A DNA stretch of 64,000 bases from Thauera butanivorans NBRC 103042 (GTDB lineage: Bacteria; Pseudomonadota; Gammaproteobacteria; Burkholderiales; Rhodocyclaceae). Below, piece by piece: positions 33,088 to 44,453 of this stretch. The position numbers and the translations under genes are program-made. Each line of letters opens with the position of its first letter. Positions within the stretch are counted from its first letter, which is position 1. Below the pieces are notes generated by a model. The model was not told the DNA's origin. It did no database searches and saw only the letters and a program-made list of their open reading frames with translations. The DNA lies in contig NZ_BCUG01000033.1 of assembly GCF_001591165.1 (NCBI RefSeq), forward strand, positions 1-64,000, in the 5' to 3' direction.

Positions 33088-33588
33088 TTACTTGGCGTCG
33101 GACAGGGCCTTGATGACCTTGTCGGTGATGTCGATGCGCGGGTTCGCGTACACCGCTTCCTGGAAGATGATGTCGAAGTTTTCCTTCTCGGCGATGTCCT
33201 TGACCGAGCGGTTGGCCTTGTCGAGCACCGAAGCCAGTTCCTCGTTGCGGCGCTGGTTCAGATCTTCGCGGAACTCGCGCTGCTTGCGCTGGAAGTCGCG
33301 GTTGAGATCGTTCAGCGCCCGCTCCTTGTTGCGGCGGTCGTTCTCGGCCATGGTCGTGCCATTGCGCTCGAGCTCGTCCTGCATGGCCTTCAGGTCGCGG
33401 GCCATGCGCTGGAGTTCCTGGTCGCGCTTCTCGAACTCCTTCTCGAGGCGCTGCTGGGCCCGCACCGCGGGCGCCGCCTCGCGCATCACGCGGTCGGAGT
33501 TGACGAAACCGATCTTGGTGTCGGCCACGGCGGCCTGCGACAAGCCGATCAGTGCGGCGCCCACCAGGGACAGGGTGCTAACTTTCAC
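33088..33588 (-). CDS. skp: Periplasmic chaperone Skp (OmpH)
   Basis: 166 residues. A signal peptide ends near residue 22 (SQAAVA before DTKIGFVN), followed by a long charged coiled-coil arm region (about 45-125) and a C-terminal strand (FDIIFQEAVYANPRIDITDKVI). Skp holds unfolded outer-membrane proteins for BamA, encoded next upstream, in the usual order. Confidence 0.94.
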   Translation of the reverse strand: MKVSTLSLVGAALIGLSQAAVADTKIGFVNSDRVMREAAPAVRAQQRLEKEFEKRDQELQRMARDLKAMQDELERNGTTMAENDRRNKERALNDLNRDFQRKQREFREDLNQRRNEELASVLDKANRSVKDIAEKENFDIIFQEAVYANPRIDITDKVIKALSDAK

Positions 33589-33623
33589 TTATGCCTCCGA
33601 ATGAAACTTGTTTGGCGCAGCGC

Positions 33624-35972
33624 TCAGAACACGCTGCCGAGCTGGAATTGGAAACGCTGGATCTCGTCGTCCTTCTCTTTCTTGAGCGGGTGGCCGAAGC
33701 TGAACTTCAGCGGTCCGATCGGGGAGCTCCACGAGAACGCAAGGCCGGTACTGTAACGCAGGTCGTCGAAGCCCAGCTTCTGCTCCTTGCCGGTATCGGG
33801 ATCCTCGCCCCAGACATAGCCGGCATCGAAGAAGGCGGAGATGCGGAACGAGCGGTCGGTGCCCGAACCCGGCATCGGGAAGAAGAACTCGGCGTTGGTC
33901 ACCAGCTTGCGGGTACCGCCGGTCGAGGTGATGTCGCCATCGGTATCCCTGAACTTCGGCCCCAGCGTGCCCTGATCGAAGCCGCGCACCGAGCCGATGC
34001 CGCCGACGTAGTAGTTCTTGTAGAAAGGCACTTCCTTGCCACCGAAACCCTTGGCATAGCCGAGGTCGGCATTGAGCATCAGCGCGTAATCGCGCCCGAT
34101 CGGGAACCAGTGCTGGTACTGGTAGCCCAGCTTGCCGTAGCGCAGGTCGCCCACCGGCACGGTGACTTCGCCATACACACGCTGGTACACACCCTTGCGC
34201 GGATAGATGAAGCTGTCGCGGCTGTCGCGCGACCAGCCGACGGACAGCAGCAGGCTGCTGACGCTGACTTCGCCGACGCCGTCGGCCGCCCCGGAGCCGC
34301 TGCAGCCGAAATCCTTGCAGAAGTCCTTGTACAGGCGCGGGCTGTCCGAATAAGTGGTGATCTTGGTGTGGTCCGCCGTCAGGCCGAAGTTGATCTGGTC
34401 GTCCTCGGCGATCGGCCAGCCCAGGCGCAGGCCTGCGCCGGTCGACACCGTCTTGTACGGCGACAAGGTGTTGTAATCGGTCGGATCGTAGGTACGGTGG
34501 TACAGATCCCAGCCGAGGCTGACGCCATCCACGGTGTAATACGGGTTGGTGAAGGACAGCGACAGCGTGCGGCTCGACTTGCTGGTGTTCAGACCCAGGC
34601 TCAGCGCGTTGCCGCTGCCGAACAGGTTCTGCTGCGAAATCGAGGCCGACAGCACGATGCTTTCGGAGCTGGAGAAACCCGCCCCCAGCATCAGGTTGCC
34701 GGTCGGGCGTTCCTTGACCGCGAAATTGACGTCCACCTGGTCGGTCGTGCCCGGTACCGGCGGCGTCTCGACGTTGACCTCGTCGAAGTAGCCGAGCCGG
34801 TCGATGCGCGTCTTCGAGCGGTTGATCGCCGCGGCGTCGTACCAGCCACCTTCCATCTGGCGCATCTCGCGGCGAATCACTTCGTCGCGCGTCTTGGTGT
34901 TGCCGCCGACGTTGATACGGCGCACGTACACGCGGCGGCCCGGGTCGACGAAGATCGTGAACGCGACTTCGCGCTTCTCCTTGTCGACCTCGGGTGCGGC
35001 ATTGACGTTGGCGAAGGCATAGCCTTCGTTGCCCAGCCGGTCGGTGATCGCCTTGGTTGTTTCGGTGAGGCGCTCGCGCGAGAAGGTCTCGCCCGGCTTC
35101 AGCGTGGTCAGCGCAAGGTATTCGGCTTCGGGAATGACGAGATCGCCGGTGTAGCGCACGCCGGTCACCTTGTACTGCTCGCCCTCGGTGATGTTCACCG
35201 TGATGTAAATGTCCTTCTTGTCGGGCGTGATCGACACCTGGGTGGAATCGATGTTGAAGTCGAGATAGCCCTGGTTCAGGTAGAAGGAGCGCAGGGTCTC
35301 GAGGTCGGCCGACAGCTTCTGGCGCGAATACTGGTCGTTCTTGGTGTACCAGGTCAGCCAGCCCGGCGTGGTCAGCTGCATCTGCTCGAGCAGGTCGTCC
35401 TCGTCGAAAGCCTGGGTGCCGATGATGCTGATCTGGCGGATCTTGGCGACGTCGCCTTCGTCCACGCTGAAGTTGATGCCGACGCGGTTGCGTTCGAGCG
35501 GGGTCACCGTGGTCGTGACCTGGGCCGAATACTTGCCGCGCGACAGGTACTGGCGCTTCAGTTCCTGTTCCGCGCGTTCGAGCAGCGAACGGTCGAAGAT
35601 GCGCGACTCGGCCAGCCCCACTTCGCGCAGGCCGGCTTTCAGCGCATCCTTGTCGAATTCCTTGACGCCGACGAAATCGATCTGCGCGATCGCCGGGCGC
35701 TCATCGACGGCGACGACGATGACGTCGCCTTCGGTCTCGATGCGGACGTCGCTGAAGAAGCCGGTGGCGAACAGTGCGCGGATGGCTTCGGCGGCCTGGG
35801 CCTCGTCGAAGCGCTCACCGACGCGCACGGGCAGGTAATTGAAGACCGTACCGGCTTCGGTACGCTGGATGCCCTCGACCCGGATGTCCTTGACCACGAA
35901 AGGTTCGAATGCGAACGCCGGCGCAGCGGCGAATAGGGCCATGATGAGCCCGGGCAGGAGCTTGCGATTCAT
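33624..35972 (-). CDS. bamA: Outer membrane assembly factor BamA
   Basis: 782 residues: signal peptide (first 21 residues, ending AFA), five POTRA domains to about residue 420 (first begins FVVKDIRVEGIQRTEAGTVFNYLPV), then a beta-barrel with the conserved VRGF motif (IGSVRGFDQGTLGP) and a C-terminal Phe (FQFQLGSVF), the assembly signal. It inserts beta-barrel proteins in the outer membrane. Length is typical. Confidence 0.97.
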   Translation of the reverse strand: MNRKLLPGLIMALFAAAPAFAFEPFVVKDIRVEGIQRTEAGTVFNYLPVRVGERFDEAQAAEAIRALFATGFFSDVRIETEGDVIVVAVDERPAIAQIDFVGVKEFDKDALKAGLREVGLAESRIFDRSLLERAEQELKRQYLSRGKYSAQVTTTVTPLERNRVGINFSVDEGDVAKIRQISIIGTQAFDEDDLLEQMQLTTPGWLTWYTKNDQYSRQKLSADLETLRSFYLNQGYLDFNIDSTQVSITPDKKDIYITVNITEGEQYKVTGVRYTGDLVIPEAEYLALTTLKPGETFSRERLTETTKAITDRLGNEGYAFANVNAAPEVDKEKREVAFTIFVDPGRRVYVRRINVGGNTKTRDEVIRREMRQMEGGWYDAAAINRSKTRIDRLGYFDEVNVETPPVPGTTDQVDVNFAVKERPTGNLMLGAGFSSSESIVLSASISQQNLFGSGNALSLGLNTSKSSRTLSLSFTNPYYTVDGVSLGWDLYHRTYDPTDYNTLSPYKTVSTGAGLRLGWPIAEDDQINFGLTADHTKITTYSDSPRLYKDFCKDFGCSGSGAADGVGEVSVSSLLLSVGWSRDSRDSFIYPRKGVYQRVYGEVTVPVGDLRYGKLGYQYQHWFPIGRDYALMLNADLGYAKGFGGKEVPFYKNYYVGGIGSVRGFDQGTLGPKFRDTDGDITSTGGTRKLVTNAEFFFPMPGSGTDRSFRISAFFDAGYVWGEDPDTGKEQKLGFDDLRYSTGLAFSWSSPIGPLKFSFGHPLKKEKDDEIQRFQFQLGSVF

Positions 35973-35980
35973 GCAGGAGT

Positions 35981-37345
35981 TCAGCCGGAAATGAGTCGGT
36001 TGATGTCGTTGTAGAAGGCGAAGGCCATGAGCATCGCCAGGAGAACGAGACCGATCTGCTGACCGATCTCCATGATGCGTTCCGGAATCGGACCGCCCTT
36101 GATGATTTCGACCGTATAGTACAACAAGTGTCCGCCATCAAGCACCGGGATCGGCAGCAGGTTCAGCACCCCGAGGCTGATGCTGATCAGCGCCACGAAC
36201 TTGAGGTAGTGGTCGAGTCCGAGCTGTGCGGTCTGGCCCGCGTAGTCGGCGATCGTGACCGGACCGGAAAGGTTCTTCCAGGACACTTCGCCGGTGAACA
36301 TGCGGCCGATCATCTTCAGGCTCAGCACGCTGGTTTCCCAGGTCTGGTGCACCGCCTTGACCAGCCCTTCACCAATCCCGTAGCGCACTTCGGCAAACAT
36401 CGACAGCCCGCCCTGCAGGGGCTCGGCCACGCCTACGCCGATCCGCCCGATGCGCGCTCCGCCCTCGACCAGTTCGTCCGGCACGATGTCCAGCACGAAT
36501 CGCCCGCCGTCACGCTGCACGTCGAAGCGCAGGCTGCGCCCGGCCGCGTCCCTCACCTTGGCGACCAGCTCGCCCCAGGAAGCGATCGGCTCGCCATCGA
36601 TGGCGAGGACTTCGTCGCCGCTTCGCATGCCGGCACCCGCCGCTGCACCGTCCTCGGCAACCCGCCCGATGACCGCGGGAATCAGCGGACGCCAAGGCTG
36701 CAGGCCGAGGCGAACGATCAGATCCTGCTGGCCGTCGTCGATCGGGACGCCTCTGAGATCCAGCCTGCGGACGGCTTCCCTGTCGTCCAGCGTACGCACA
36801 TGGAGCAAGACCTCGCGGCTGTCGAGTGCATGGCGCAGCAGAACCCAGCGCAAGTCCTGCCACGAGCGGACGGCTTCGTCGTCCACCGCGAGCACGAGGT
36901 CGCCGTCCTGCACGCCGGCAGCCTGGGCGATGGCCGGCGTGTCCGACAAGGCCAGGCGCGGCTGCAGCTCGTTGCTGCCGGTGACGAACAATCCCCAATA
37001 CAGCGCCACCGCCAGCAGCAGATTCGCCAGCGGTCCGGCGGCGACGATCGCGAAGCGGCGCCAGACGCTCTGGCGATTGAAGGCCCGGTGCAGCTCCTCC
37101 GGCGCGACAGGGCCTTCGCGTTCGTCGAGCATCTTGACGTAGCCGCCCAGCGGAAAGGCCGCGAGCGCCCATTCGGTGCCGTCGCGACCGGCCTTGCGCG
37201 ACAGCAGCGGCTTGCCGAAACCGATCGAGAAGCGCAGCACCTTGACGCCGCACCAGCGGGCGACGAGGTAGTGGCCCAGTTCGTGCACCAGGATCAGCAG
37301 GCCCAGCGCGAGCGCAAAAGGCAAAAGGTAATCGAACAGGTTCAT
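35981..37345 (-). CDS. rseP: Site-2 protease RseP
   Basis: 454 residues. The HELGH zinc motif is at 21-25 in the first membrane helix; two PDZ domains lie in the middle (the second with [18 protein letters not shown]), and the [15 protein letters not shown] motif supplies the third zinc ligand. It cleaves anti-sigma factors inside the membrane in the envelope stress response. ATG overlaps the dxr stop by three bases. Confidence 0.96.
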   Translation of the reverse strand: MNLFDYLLPFALALGLLILVHELGHYLVARWCGVKVLRFSIGFGKPLLSRKAGRDGTEWALAAFPLGGYVKMLDEREGPVAPEELHRAFNRQSVWRRFAIVAAGPLANLLLAVALYWGLFVTGSNELQPRLALSDTPAIAQAAGVQDGDLVLAVDDEAVRSWQDLRWVLLRHALDSREVLLHVRTLDDREAVRRLDLRGVPIDDGQQDLIVRLGLQPWRPLIPAVIGRVAEDGAAAGAGMRSGDEVLAIDGEPIASWGELVAKVRDAAGRSLRFDVQRDGGRFVLDIVPDELVEGGARIGRIGVGVAEPLQGGLSMFAEVRYGIGEGLVKAVHQTWETSVLSLKMIGRMFTGEVSWKNLSGPVTIADYAGQTAQLGLDHYLKFVALISISLGVLNLLPIPVLDGGHLLYYTVEIIKGGPIPERIMEIGQQIGLVLLAMLMAFAFYNDINRLISG

Positions 37346-38544
37346 CTGGCTGCCGCAAGCTTGTGAATTTCCAGCCGTGCCCGCTCCCTCGCCTGCGCGT
37401 CGGCAGCCAGCACGGCATCCAGCGAATCGACAGCGAAGTCGCCGGCGCGTTCCAGGCAGGGCTCGATGACGCGGGCGATGTCGAGAAAACCGATGCGGTG
37501 GCCGAGGAAAGCATCGACCGCTTCCTCGTTGGCGGCATTGAGCATCGCCGGCGCGGCGCCGCCGGCCCGCAGCGCCTCGAATGCCAGCGCCAGACAGGGG
37601 AAGCGGGCCAGATCCGGGCGCTCGAAATCGAGCCGGGCCACTTCGAACAGATCGAGTGCACGCACGCCGGCATCGATACGCTCGGGCCAGGCCATGGCAT
37701 GGGCGATCGGCGTGCGCATGTCGGGGTTGCCCAGTTGGGCGATCACCGAACCGTCGATGTACTCCACCATCGAATGGATCACGCTCTGGCGGTGGACGAC
37801 GACCTCGATGATGTCGGCAGACGCGCCGAACAGCCAGTGCGCCTCGATGACTTCGAGGCCCTTGTTCATCATCGTTGCCGAATCCACCGAAATCTTGCGC
37901 CCCATCACCCAGTTGGGATGGGCACAGGCCTGCTCGGGGGTGACGCCGGCCAGCGTCTCCAGCGGGCTTGCCCGGAAAGGCCCACCCGAGGCGGTCAGCA
38001 GCACCCTGCGTACGCCGGAGCGTTGCGGGTCGCGCGCATAGCTGGCGGGCAAGGCCTGGAAAACGGCGTTATGCTCGCTGTCGATCGGCAGCAGGACGGC
38101 ACCGCTCCCGGCCACCGCATCCATGAACAGCCGCCCGGACAGCACCAGCGCCTCCTTGTTGGCCAGCAGCACCTTCTTGCCCGCACGCGCAGCGGCAAGC
38201 GCAGGACGCAGCCCGGCGGCGCCGACGATCGCCGCCATGACCATGTCGGCTTCGGCCGCTGCGGCGATGTCGACCAGCGCTTCGCTGCCGCACAGCACCT
38301 CGGTGCGGCTGCCCGCCGCACGCAGCGCGGTCCGCAGGCGCGCCGCGGCCTCGCCATCGACCAGCACGGCGAATTGCGGCGCAAAGCGCAGCACCTGTTC
38401 GAACAGCTTGTCGTCCTGGCGGTGCGCGCTCAGAGCGAAGACCGAGAATCGATCCGGGTGGCGGGCAACGACGTCGAGCGTGCTCTGGCCGATGGAACCG
38501 GTCGCACCCAGGACGGTGATGCGCTGGACGGCGTGTTGGGACAT
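37342..38544 (-). CDS. dxr: 1-deoxy-D-xylulose-5-phosphate reductoisomerase
   Basis: 400 residues with the NADPH-binding [13 protein letters not shown] at about 13-25, [21 protein letters not shown], and the metal-binding/catalytic segments through [21 protein letters not shown]. It commits to the non-mevalonate isoprenoid route, which also feeds the hpnCDE squalene genes and UppS in this window. ATG 38544 starts the conserved text ([13 protein letters not shown]). Confidence 0.97.
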   Translation of the reverse strand: MSQHAVQRITVLGATGSIGQSTLDVVARHPDRFSVFALSAHRQDDKLFEQVLRFAPQFAVLVDGEAAARLRTALRAAGSRTEVLCGSEALVDIAAAAEADMVMAAIVGAAGLRPALAAARAGKKVLLANKEALVLSGRLFMDAVAGSGAVLLPIDSEHNAVFQALPASYARDPQRSGVRRVLLTASGGPFRASPLETLAGVTPEQACAHPNWVMGRKISVDSATMMNKGLEVIEAHWLFGASADIIEVVVHRQSVIHSMVEYIDGSVIAQLGNPDMRTPIAHAMAWPERIDAGVRALDLFEVARLDFERPDLARFPCLALAFEALRAGGAAPAMLNAANEEAVDAFLGHRIGFLDIARVIEPCLERAGDFAVDSLDAVLAADAQARERARLEIHKLAAAR

Positions 38545-38582
38545 GGTGTGATCTGGAATGGGACGGAGTGGTGCCTGGCCGC

Positions 38583-39407
38583 TCAGCGCGCGAGCAGCAC
38601 GGCGCCGAGGGCGACCATCGGCAGCGTCGAGGTGAGGCTGTCGATGCGATCGAGGATGCCGCCATGGCCGGGGAGAATGCTGCCGCTGTCCTTCAGGCCG
38701 GCCTGGCGCTTGAGCAGCGATTCGTACAGGTCGCCGACGATGCTGACCGCCGTCCACAGCACCAGGCCGGTCACGGTGGCAGTCACGCCGCCGGGAAAGC
38801 CGGCCCGCTGCGATGCCAGCACGATGAAACCGAAGCACAGCACGGCAAGGACCGCACCCGCCGCACCTTCCCAGGTCTTGCCCGGGCTGATCGACGGTGC
38901 GAGCTTGTGCCGCCCGAAAGCGCGGCCGGAGAAGTAGGCCGCGATGTCCGCGACCCACACCACCGCCATCGCCGCCAGCAGGGTCCAGGGGCCGATCGCC
39001 CTCAGTTGGGCGAGCGCGAGCGCCGTGGGCACCAGCACGACGAAACCGGTCAGCGCGGCCAGCACGGAGTCCGACAAAGGCCATTTGCGCACCAGCCACA
39101 GCGGCGCCAGCACCAGCCAGAACGCCGCGCTGATGACGTAGAGCGGCGTCAGCCCAAGCTCGTATCCGGTCGGGAAAGGCGAGCTCAGGCCGGCCAGATG
39201 GCCGAACAACAGGCAGATCGCGCCGAAGGCCAGCGCCGTCGCGACCCGCAGCGTCCGCGCGAACCCGGCCAGCGCCCCCCACTCCCAGGTCGCAGCGCTG
39301 CACAGCAGCGCGCAGAACACCAGCCAGCCCGCCGGCGGAAGGAGGAAGACGGCCGCGAGCAGGCCGACGAGCAGCGCGATCGCGGTGATGATTCGCGCCT
39401 TAAGCAT
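38583..39407 (-). CDS. cdsA: Phosphatidate cytidylyltransferase
   Basis: 274 residues, about eight membrane helices, with the CdsA signature near the C-terminus ([29 protein letters not shown]). It makes CDP-diacylglycerol for all phospholipids. ATG 39407 ([13 protein letters not shown]) overlaps the uppS end by eight bases. Confidence 0.95.
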   Translation of the reverse strand: MLKARIITAIALLVGLLAAVFLLPPAGWLVFCALLCSAATWEWGALAGFARTLRVATALAFGAICLLFGHLAGLSSPFPTGYELGLTPLYVISAAFWLVLAPLWLVRKWPLSDSVLAALTGFVVLVPTALALAQLRAIGPWTLLAAMAVVWVADIAAYFSGRAFGRHKLAPSISPGKTWEGAAGAVLAVLCFGFIVLASQRAGFPGGVTATVTGLVLWTAVSIVGDLYESLLKRQAGLKDSGSILPGHGGILDRIDSLTSTLPMVALGAVLLAR

Positions 39408-40188
39408 GAGGTCTCTCGCTCTGCGGAAGGCCACGGGCGACGAGTTGCTCGCTGGTCCGGCCGAAACGGCGTTCGCGCCCCTGGTAGGAAGCAATGGCCT
39501 CGTCGAGCGCAGCCGCATCGAAATCCGGCCACAGCGCGTCGGTGAAATACAGTTCGGTATAGGCGAGCTGCCAGAGCATGAAATTGCTGATGCGCTTCTC
39601 CCCGCCGGTGCGGATGAAGAGATCGGGCTCCGGTGCGAAACTCATCGACAAGGCGCCCGTCAGCTCTTCCTCGCTGAAGCCGTCACGGCGTTCGGGATGC
39701 GTGCGCATCAGTTGCGATACCGCATTGGCGATATCCCAGCGGCCACCATAGTTCGCCGCCACGCACAGAGTGAGCCTGGTATTGCCGGCGGTCTTCTCCT
39801 CGGATTCGCGGATGACCCGCACCAGCTCCGGATCGAAGCGGGACATGTCGCCGATGACCCGCAGGCGAATGCCGTTGTGGTCGAGGCGCGCCACTTCCTT
39901 GTGCAGCGCACGCATGAAGAGCTGCATCAGGAAGGAGACTTCGTCCGCCGGCCGGCGCCAGTTCTCGGAACTGAAGGCGAACAGGGTCAGGTATTCGACC
40001 CCGCGCTCGACGCAGGCCTTGACCACCGTGCGCACGGCTTCGAGCCCCCGGGCATGCCCGGCGACACGCGGCATGAAACGCTTGCGCGCCCAGCGCCCGT
40101 TGCCGTCCATGATGATCGCGATGTGCCGCGGCACCGCAGGCACCTCGGGAATGTCCCGCGTGGAGCTCGCGAATCGTCCGTCCGTCAT
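39400..40188 (-). CDS. uppS: Isoprenyl (undecaprenyl) diphosphate synthase
   Basis: 262 residues with [13 protein letters not shown] at about 22-34 (Asp28 the metal-binding residue), SSENWRRP, and the [25 protein letters not shown] motif. It builds the carrier lipid for peptidoglycan and polysaccharides. The N-terminus is about ten residues longer than usual. Confidence 0.95.
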   Translation of the reverse strand: MTDGRFASSTRDIPEVPAVPRHIAIIMDGNGRWARKRFMPRVAGHARGLEAVRTVVKACVERGVEYLTLFAFSSENWRRPADEVSFLMQLFMRALHKEVARLDHNGIRLRVIGDMSRFDPELVRVIRESEEKTAGNTRLTLCVAANYGGRWDIANAVSQLMRTHPERRDGFSEEELTGALSMSFAPEPDLFIRTGGEKRISNFMLWQLAYTELYFTDALWPDFDAAALDEAIASYQGRERRFGRTSEQLVARGLPQSERPHA

Positions 40189-40234
40189 TGTCCGCCTCCT
40201 GTCCTGCCCATGAGGGAAGAGCCGATCCGGCGGA

Positions 40235-40792
40235 TCAGATCTGCATCAGTTCCTGTTCTTTTGCGGCAAGCAGCTTGTCGACCTCGGCAACGTACTTGTC
40301 GGTCAGCTTCTGGACGTCCTCCTCGGCACGGCGCTCGTCGTCCTCGGAGATTTCCTTGTCCTTGACCGCATCCTTGAGCTGCTGATTGGCGTCGCGGCGC
40401 AGGTTGCGGATCGCGATCTTGGCGCCCTCGCCTTCCTGCCTGACGATCTTGGTCAGGTCGCGGCGGCGCTCTTCGGTCAACGCGGGCATCGGTACGCGCA
40501 GCATCTCGCCCATGTTCGCCGGGTTCAGGCCGAGGTCGCTGTCGCGGATGGCGCGTTCGACCTTGGGCAGCATCGGTTTTTCCCAGGTCTGCACGCCGAT
40601 CGTGCGGGCATCGATCAGGGTGATGTTGGCCACCTGGTTCACCGGCACCATCGAACCGTAGTACTCGACCATGACGTGGTCGAGCAGGCCGACGTGGGCG
40701 CGGCCGGTACGGATCTTGGCCAGATCGGTCTTGAGCGCCTCGACCGATTTCTGCATCTTCTGTTCAGCGGTCTTCTTCAGTTCGGAAATCAT
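40235..40792 (-). CDS. frr: Ribosome recycling factor
   Basis: 185 residues, exact family length, with K-RTGRAH at about 27-33 and the [21 protein letters not shown] segment. It splits ribosomes after termination with EF-G. Twenty bases after pyrH. Confidence 0.97.
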   Translation of the reverse strand: MISELKKTAEQKMQKSVEALKTDLAKIRTGRAHVGLLDHVMVEYYGSMVPVNQVANITLIDARTIGVQTWEKPMLPKVERAIRDSDLGLNPANMGEMLRVPMPALTEERRRDLTKIVRQEGEGAKIAIRNLRRDANQQLKDAVKDKEISEDDERRAEEDVQKLTDKYVAEVDKLLAAKEQELMQI

Positions 40793-40812
40793 CAGCGCAC
40801 TCTCCAAGGGCG

Positions 40813-41526
40813 TCAGGAATGAACCAGCGTGCCTTCGTCCTCGCCCATGACGACGCGCCTGAGCGCACCCGGCTTGAAGATCGAAAACACGTTGATGGGC
40901 AGCTTCTGGTCGCGGCACAGCGCGAACGCGGTCGCATCGAGCACCGCCAGGTTGCGGCCGATCGCCTCGTCGAAGCTGATGCGATGGTAGCGCTGGGCAT
41001 CCGGATCCTTCTTCGGATCGGCGGTATAGACGCCATCCACCTTGGTCGCCTTCAGCACGATCTGGGCACCGATCTCGGAACCGCGCAGCGCCGCCGCGGT
41101 GTCGGTGGTGAAGAAGGGGTTGCCGGTACCGGCGGCGAAGATCACCACGCGCCCCTCTTCCAGATGGCGGATCGCACGCCCGCGGATGTAGGGTTCGACG
41201 ACCTGGTCGATGCGCAGCGCCGACTGCACGCGCGCCTCGACGTCCATGCGGCGCATGGCGTCGGCGAGCGCCATCGCGTTCATCACCGTGGCCAGCATGC
41301 CCATGTAGTCGGCAGTGGCGCGGTCCATGCCGGATGCCGCACCCTTCATGCCACGGAAGATGTTGCCGCCGCCGATCACCACACCCACCTGGACGCCCAG
41401 GCGCGAGATCTCGGCGATCTCGGAGACGATGCGGGTCACCACGTCCTCGTTGATGCCATAGGCGTCGTCCCCCATCAGGGCTTCGCCGGACAGTTTCAGC
41501 AGGATGCGCTTGTAGGCGGCGGACAT
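40813..41526 (-). CDS. pyrH: UMP kinase
   Basis: 237 residues of the amino-acid-kinase fold: [12 protein letters not shown] at 7-18, GGGN-FRG, and [27 protein letters not shown]. It phosphorylates UMP to UDP. Ten bases after tsf. Confidence 0.97.
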   Translation of the reverse strand: MSAAYKRILLKLSGEALMGDDAYGINEDVVTRIVSEIAEISRLGVQVGVVIGGGNIFRGMKGAASGMDRATADYMGMLATVMNAMALADAMRRMDVEARVQSALRIDQVVEPYIRGRAIRHLEEGRVVIFAAGTGNPFFTTDTAAALRGSEIGAQIVLKATKVDGVYTADPKKDPDAQRYHRISFDEAIGRNLAVLDATAFALCRDQKLPINVFSIFKPGALRRVVMGEDEGTLVHS

Positions 41527-41536
41527 GTGCTTCTCC

Positions 41537-42442
41537 TTACTGCTTGGCGGCAGCAGCTGCAGCAGCCTGCTGCTCGGCCACTTCGGCGGCGAAATCGGTC
41601 ACTTTCTTCTCGATGCCTTCGCCGACGATGTACAGCATGAAGCCGGCGACCGAAGCGCCCCTGGCCTTCAGCAGCTGTTCGATGGTCTGCTTGCCGTCCT
41701 CGGCCTTGACGAAGACCTGGGCCAGCAGCGTGACTTCCTTCAGGAACTTCTGCACCGTACCGTCGGCGATCTTCTCCAGCATCGCCTCCGGCTTGTTGTC
41801 GGCACGCGCCTTTTCGATGGCGATGCGGCGCTCGGCATCGATCAGTTCCTGCGCGACGCCCGAAGCATCCAGCGCCTTCGGCTTGGACGCGGCGATGTGC
41901 ATCGCGATGTCGCGGCCCAGTTGCTCGTCGCCACCGACCAGATCCAGCAGCACGCCGATCTTGGCGCCGCCGTGGATGTAGCTGAACAGCTGGCCCTTGG
42001 CCTCGACGCGGGCAAAGCGGCGGATCGACATGTTCTCGCCGATCTTGCCGACCAGCGCGGTGCGAACGGATTCGACCGTGCCGTCGGCCAGCGGCAGCGC
42101 CGACAGCGCAGCAACGTCGGCCGGGTTCTTGTCGGCGACCAGCTTGGCGCAGTTCTGCACCAGCGCCAGGAAATCGTCGTTCTTGGCGACGAAGTCGGTT
42201 TCGCAGTTGACTTCGATGATGGCACCCAGCTTGCCGTCGGCGGAGATCTCGATGCCGACCACGCCTTCGGCCGCCACGCGGGTCGCCGCCTTGCTGGCCT
42301 TGTTGCCGAGCTTGACGCGCAGGATCTCTTCGGCCTTGCCCATATCGCCGGCCGCTTCGGTCAGCGCCTTCTTGCATTCCATCATCGGCGCGTCCGTCTT
42401 CTCGCGCAGTTCCTTGACCATGCTCGCGGTGATTTCCGCCAT
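41537..42442 (-). CDS. tsf: Elongation factor Ts
   Basis: 301 residues: N-terminal UBA-like helix with [18 protein letters not shown], the ECNCETDFV-type core ([13 protein letters not shown]) and an alanine-rich tail. It exchanges GDP on EF-Tu. ATG 42442 follows the family; an upstream ATG would add 11 residues. Confidence 0.97.
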   Translation of the reverse strand: MAEITASMVKELREKTDAPMMECKKALTEAAGDMGKAEEILRVKLGNKASKAATRVAAEGVVGIEISADGKLGAIIEVNCETDFVAKNDDFLALVQNCAKLVADKNPADVAALSALPLADGTVESVRTALVGKIGENMSIRRFARVEAKGQLFSYIHGGAKIGVLLDLVGGDEQLGRDIAMHIAASKPKALDASGVAQELIDAERRIAIEKARADNKPEAMLEKIADGTVQKFLKEVTLLAQVFVKAEDGKQTIEQLLKARGASVAGFMLYIVGEGIEKKVTDFAAEVAEQQAAAAAAAKQ

Positions 42443-42512
42443 GCTAACTCCTCGAATTTCGGCTATCGCCCGCACCGGCCCCAGCCAATGCGGAACGGGT
42501 ATTCACGATGAC

Positions 42513-42535
42513 AAAAAAGGGCCCCTCGAGGCCCT
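42513..42535 (-). terminator. Partial terminator between rpsB and tsf
   Basis: On the leftward strand AGGGCC/GGCCCT with a 6-base loop is followed by a run of U. It lies between rpsB and tsf and could lower tsf relative to rpsB, as in E. coli where an attenuator lies at the same place. Confidence 0.75.
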
Positions 42536-42548
42536 CGCAAGCCGCAGA

Positions 42549-43304
42549 TCAGGCCTGCTCTTGCGTGTTCTCTTCCTCGACCTCGACGAACTCGTCGCCA
42601 CCGGCATCGACGATTTCCTGCAGCACCTGGCTGCGCCCCTGCAGCACGGCATCGGCCACGCCACGGGCGTACAGGCGGATCGCGCGCGAGGAGTCGTCGT
42701 TGCCCGGGATCACGTAATCCACGCCTTCGGGCGAGTGGTTGGTATCGACCACGGCAACGACCGGGATGCCCAGCTTCTGGGCTTCGGTGATGGCGATCTT
42801 GTGGTAGCCGACGTCGATGACGAACAGCGCGTCGGGCAGGCCGCCCATGTCCTTGATGCCGCCGATCGACTTCTGCAGCTTCTCCATTTCGCGGCGCACG
42901 GTCAGCGCTTCGCGCTTCGACAGGCGCTCGATGGAACCGTCTTCGACCATGGCCTCGACTTCCTTCAGGCGCTTGATCGACTGCTTGACGGTCTTGAAGT
43001 TGGTCAGCATGCCGCCGAGCCAGCGCTCATCGACGAAAGGCATGCCGGCACGGCGGGCTTCCTCGGCGATGATCTCGCGCGCCTGGCGCTTGGTGCTGAC
43101 GAACAGGATGTTGCCGCGATTGGCGGCCAGCTTGCGCACGAAGTCCATCGCTTCGTTGTACTTCACCATCGTCTTCTCGAGGTTGACGATGTGGATCTTG
43201 TTGCGCTGGCCGAAGATGTACGAGGCCATGCGCGGATTCCAGAAACGGGTCTGGTGACCAAAATGGACGCCCGCTTCGAGCATCTGACGCATCGTGACTG
43301 ACAT
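42549..43304 (-). CDS. rpsB: 30S ribosomal protein S2
   Basis: 251 residues with the signature [22 protein letters not shown] at the N-terminus and the [26 protein letters not shown] segment near 185-210. First gene of the long leftward block. ATG 43304 gives the family start. Confidence 0.97.
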   Translation of the reverse strand: MSVTMRQMLEAGVHFGHQTRFWNPRMASYIFGQRNKIHIVNLEKTMVKYNEAMDFVRKLAANRGNILFVSTKRQAREIIAEEARRAGMPFVDERWLGGMLTNFKTVKQSIKRLKEVEAMVEDGSIERLSKREALTVRREMEKLQKSIGGIKDMGGLPDALFVIDVGYHKIAITEAQKLGIPVVAVVDTNHSPEGVDYVIPGNDDSSRAIRLYARGVADAVLQGRSQVLQEIVDAGGDEFVEVEEENTQEQA

Positions 43305-43518
43305 GTGAAACTCCAGATTTGAAAGGGTTGGACCTCCGCCCCGGGAGTGCTCCGTCACGCGCACCGGCCATCACCGTGGCCCGCACGCGCCCTTTGCACC
43401 TTGCCGGCTTCGCACCTTCGGTACGCGCGCCGGACCCCATTCCACAGGACGTGTGGATTTTTGCCTGCCCATGCAGACAAGCCTGCAATCTTAGCATGCC
43501 AGCGTTACCCTGCTCAAG
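43305..43518 (-). promoter_or_regulatory. rpsB promoter and long leader
   Basis: Leftward -35 TTGAGC (43513-43518), 18-base spacer and -10 TAAGAT (43489-43494) predict a start near 43482 and a 5' leader of about 180 bases. The leader holds a TCCACA/TGTGGA hairpin (43442-43458) and G/C-rich pairs. Free S2 represses its own mRNA through a leader in gammaproteobacteria; a similar control here is inferred. The rest of the 297-bp gap to map shows nothing else clear. Confidence 0.5.
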
Positions 43519-43601
43519 GGCGCGCGTGCCTCGTGTTTGCCCGCCCCAGCCCGCTTGCGATACCTTTAGACCCTTTCCAGCCCCAGCAGACAGAAACCGA
43601 C

Positions 43602-44423
43602 ATGAGCATCGTCCTCAAAACCCCGGAAGAAATCGAAAAGATGCGCGTGGCCTGCCGCCTCGCCGCCGAGGTTCTCGACTACATCGCCCCCTTCGTCAAG
43701 CCGGGAGTCACGACCGGCGAACTCGACCGCCTGTGCCACGATTACATGGTCGATGTGCAGCAGACGATTCCGGCACCGCTGAACTACGCCCCGCCGGGCT
43801 ACACGCCTTTCCCCAAGTCGATCTGCACCTCGATCAACCACCAGGTCTGCCACGGCATCCCGGGCGACAAGGCACTGAAGAAGGGCGACAGCCTCAACAT
43901 CGACATCACCGTGATCAAGGACGGCTTCCATGGCGACACCAGCCGCATGTTCCTGGTCGGCGGCGAGGCCGCGGCCAGCATCGCTTCGCGCCGGCTGGCC
44001 CAGATCACCTATGAATGCATGTGGCTGGGCATCGCCGCGGTGAAGCCGGGCGGCCATCTGGGCGACATCGGCGCCGTGATTCAGAAGCATGCCGAGGGCA
44101 ACGGCTACTCGGTGGTGCGCGAATTCTGCGGCCACGGCATCGGCCGCAAGTTCCACGAGGAGCCGCAGGTGCTGCACTACGGCAAGGCTGGCACCGGGCC
44201 GGAGCTCCTGCCGGGCATGATCTTCACCGTCGAGCCGATGATCAACGCCGGCAAGGCCGCCATTTCCGAACTGCCCGACGGCTGGACCATCGTCACCAAG
44301 GATCGCAGCCTGTCGGCGCAGTGGGAGCACACCGTGCTGGTCACCGAGACCGGCGTCGAAGTCCTGACCCTGTCCGAGCACTGCCCGCCCCCGCCGGCCG
44401 TCGTCGCCTCGCGTTTCGCCTGA
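43602..44423 (+). CDS. map: Methionine aminopeptidase type I
   Basis: 273 residues with the five metal ligands in context: NIDITVIKDGFHGDTSRMF, FCGHGIGRKFHEEPQ, F-VEPMI and QWEHTVLV. It removes N-terminal Met from new proteins. It is divergent from rpsB, the usual arrangement. ATG 43602 was chosen over a long upstream frame lacking family likeness. Confidence 0.96.
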   Translation: MSIVLKTPEEIEKMRVACRLAAEVLDYIAPFVKPGVTTGELDRLCHDYMVDVQQTIPAPLNYAPPGYTPFPKSICTSINHQVCHGIPGDKALKKGDSLNIDITVIKDGFHGDTSRMFLVGGEAAASIASRRLAQITYECMWLGIAAVKPGGHLGDIGAVIQKHAEGNGYSVVREFCGHGIGRKFHEEPQVLHYGKAGTGPELLPGMIFTVEPMINAGKAAISELPDGWTIVTKDRSLSAQWEHTVLVTETGVEVLTLSEHCPPPPAVVASRFA

Positions 44424-44453
44424 ATCCGCTTTTCGCGCAAGGCCCGAGCCACC

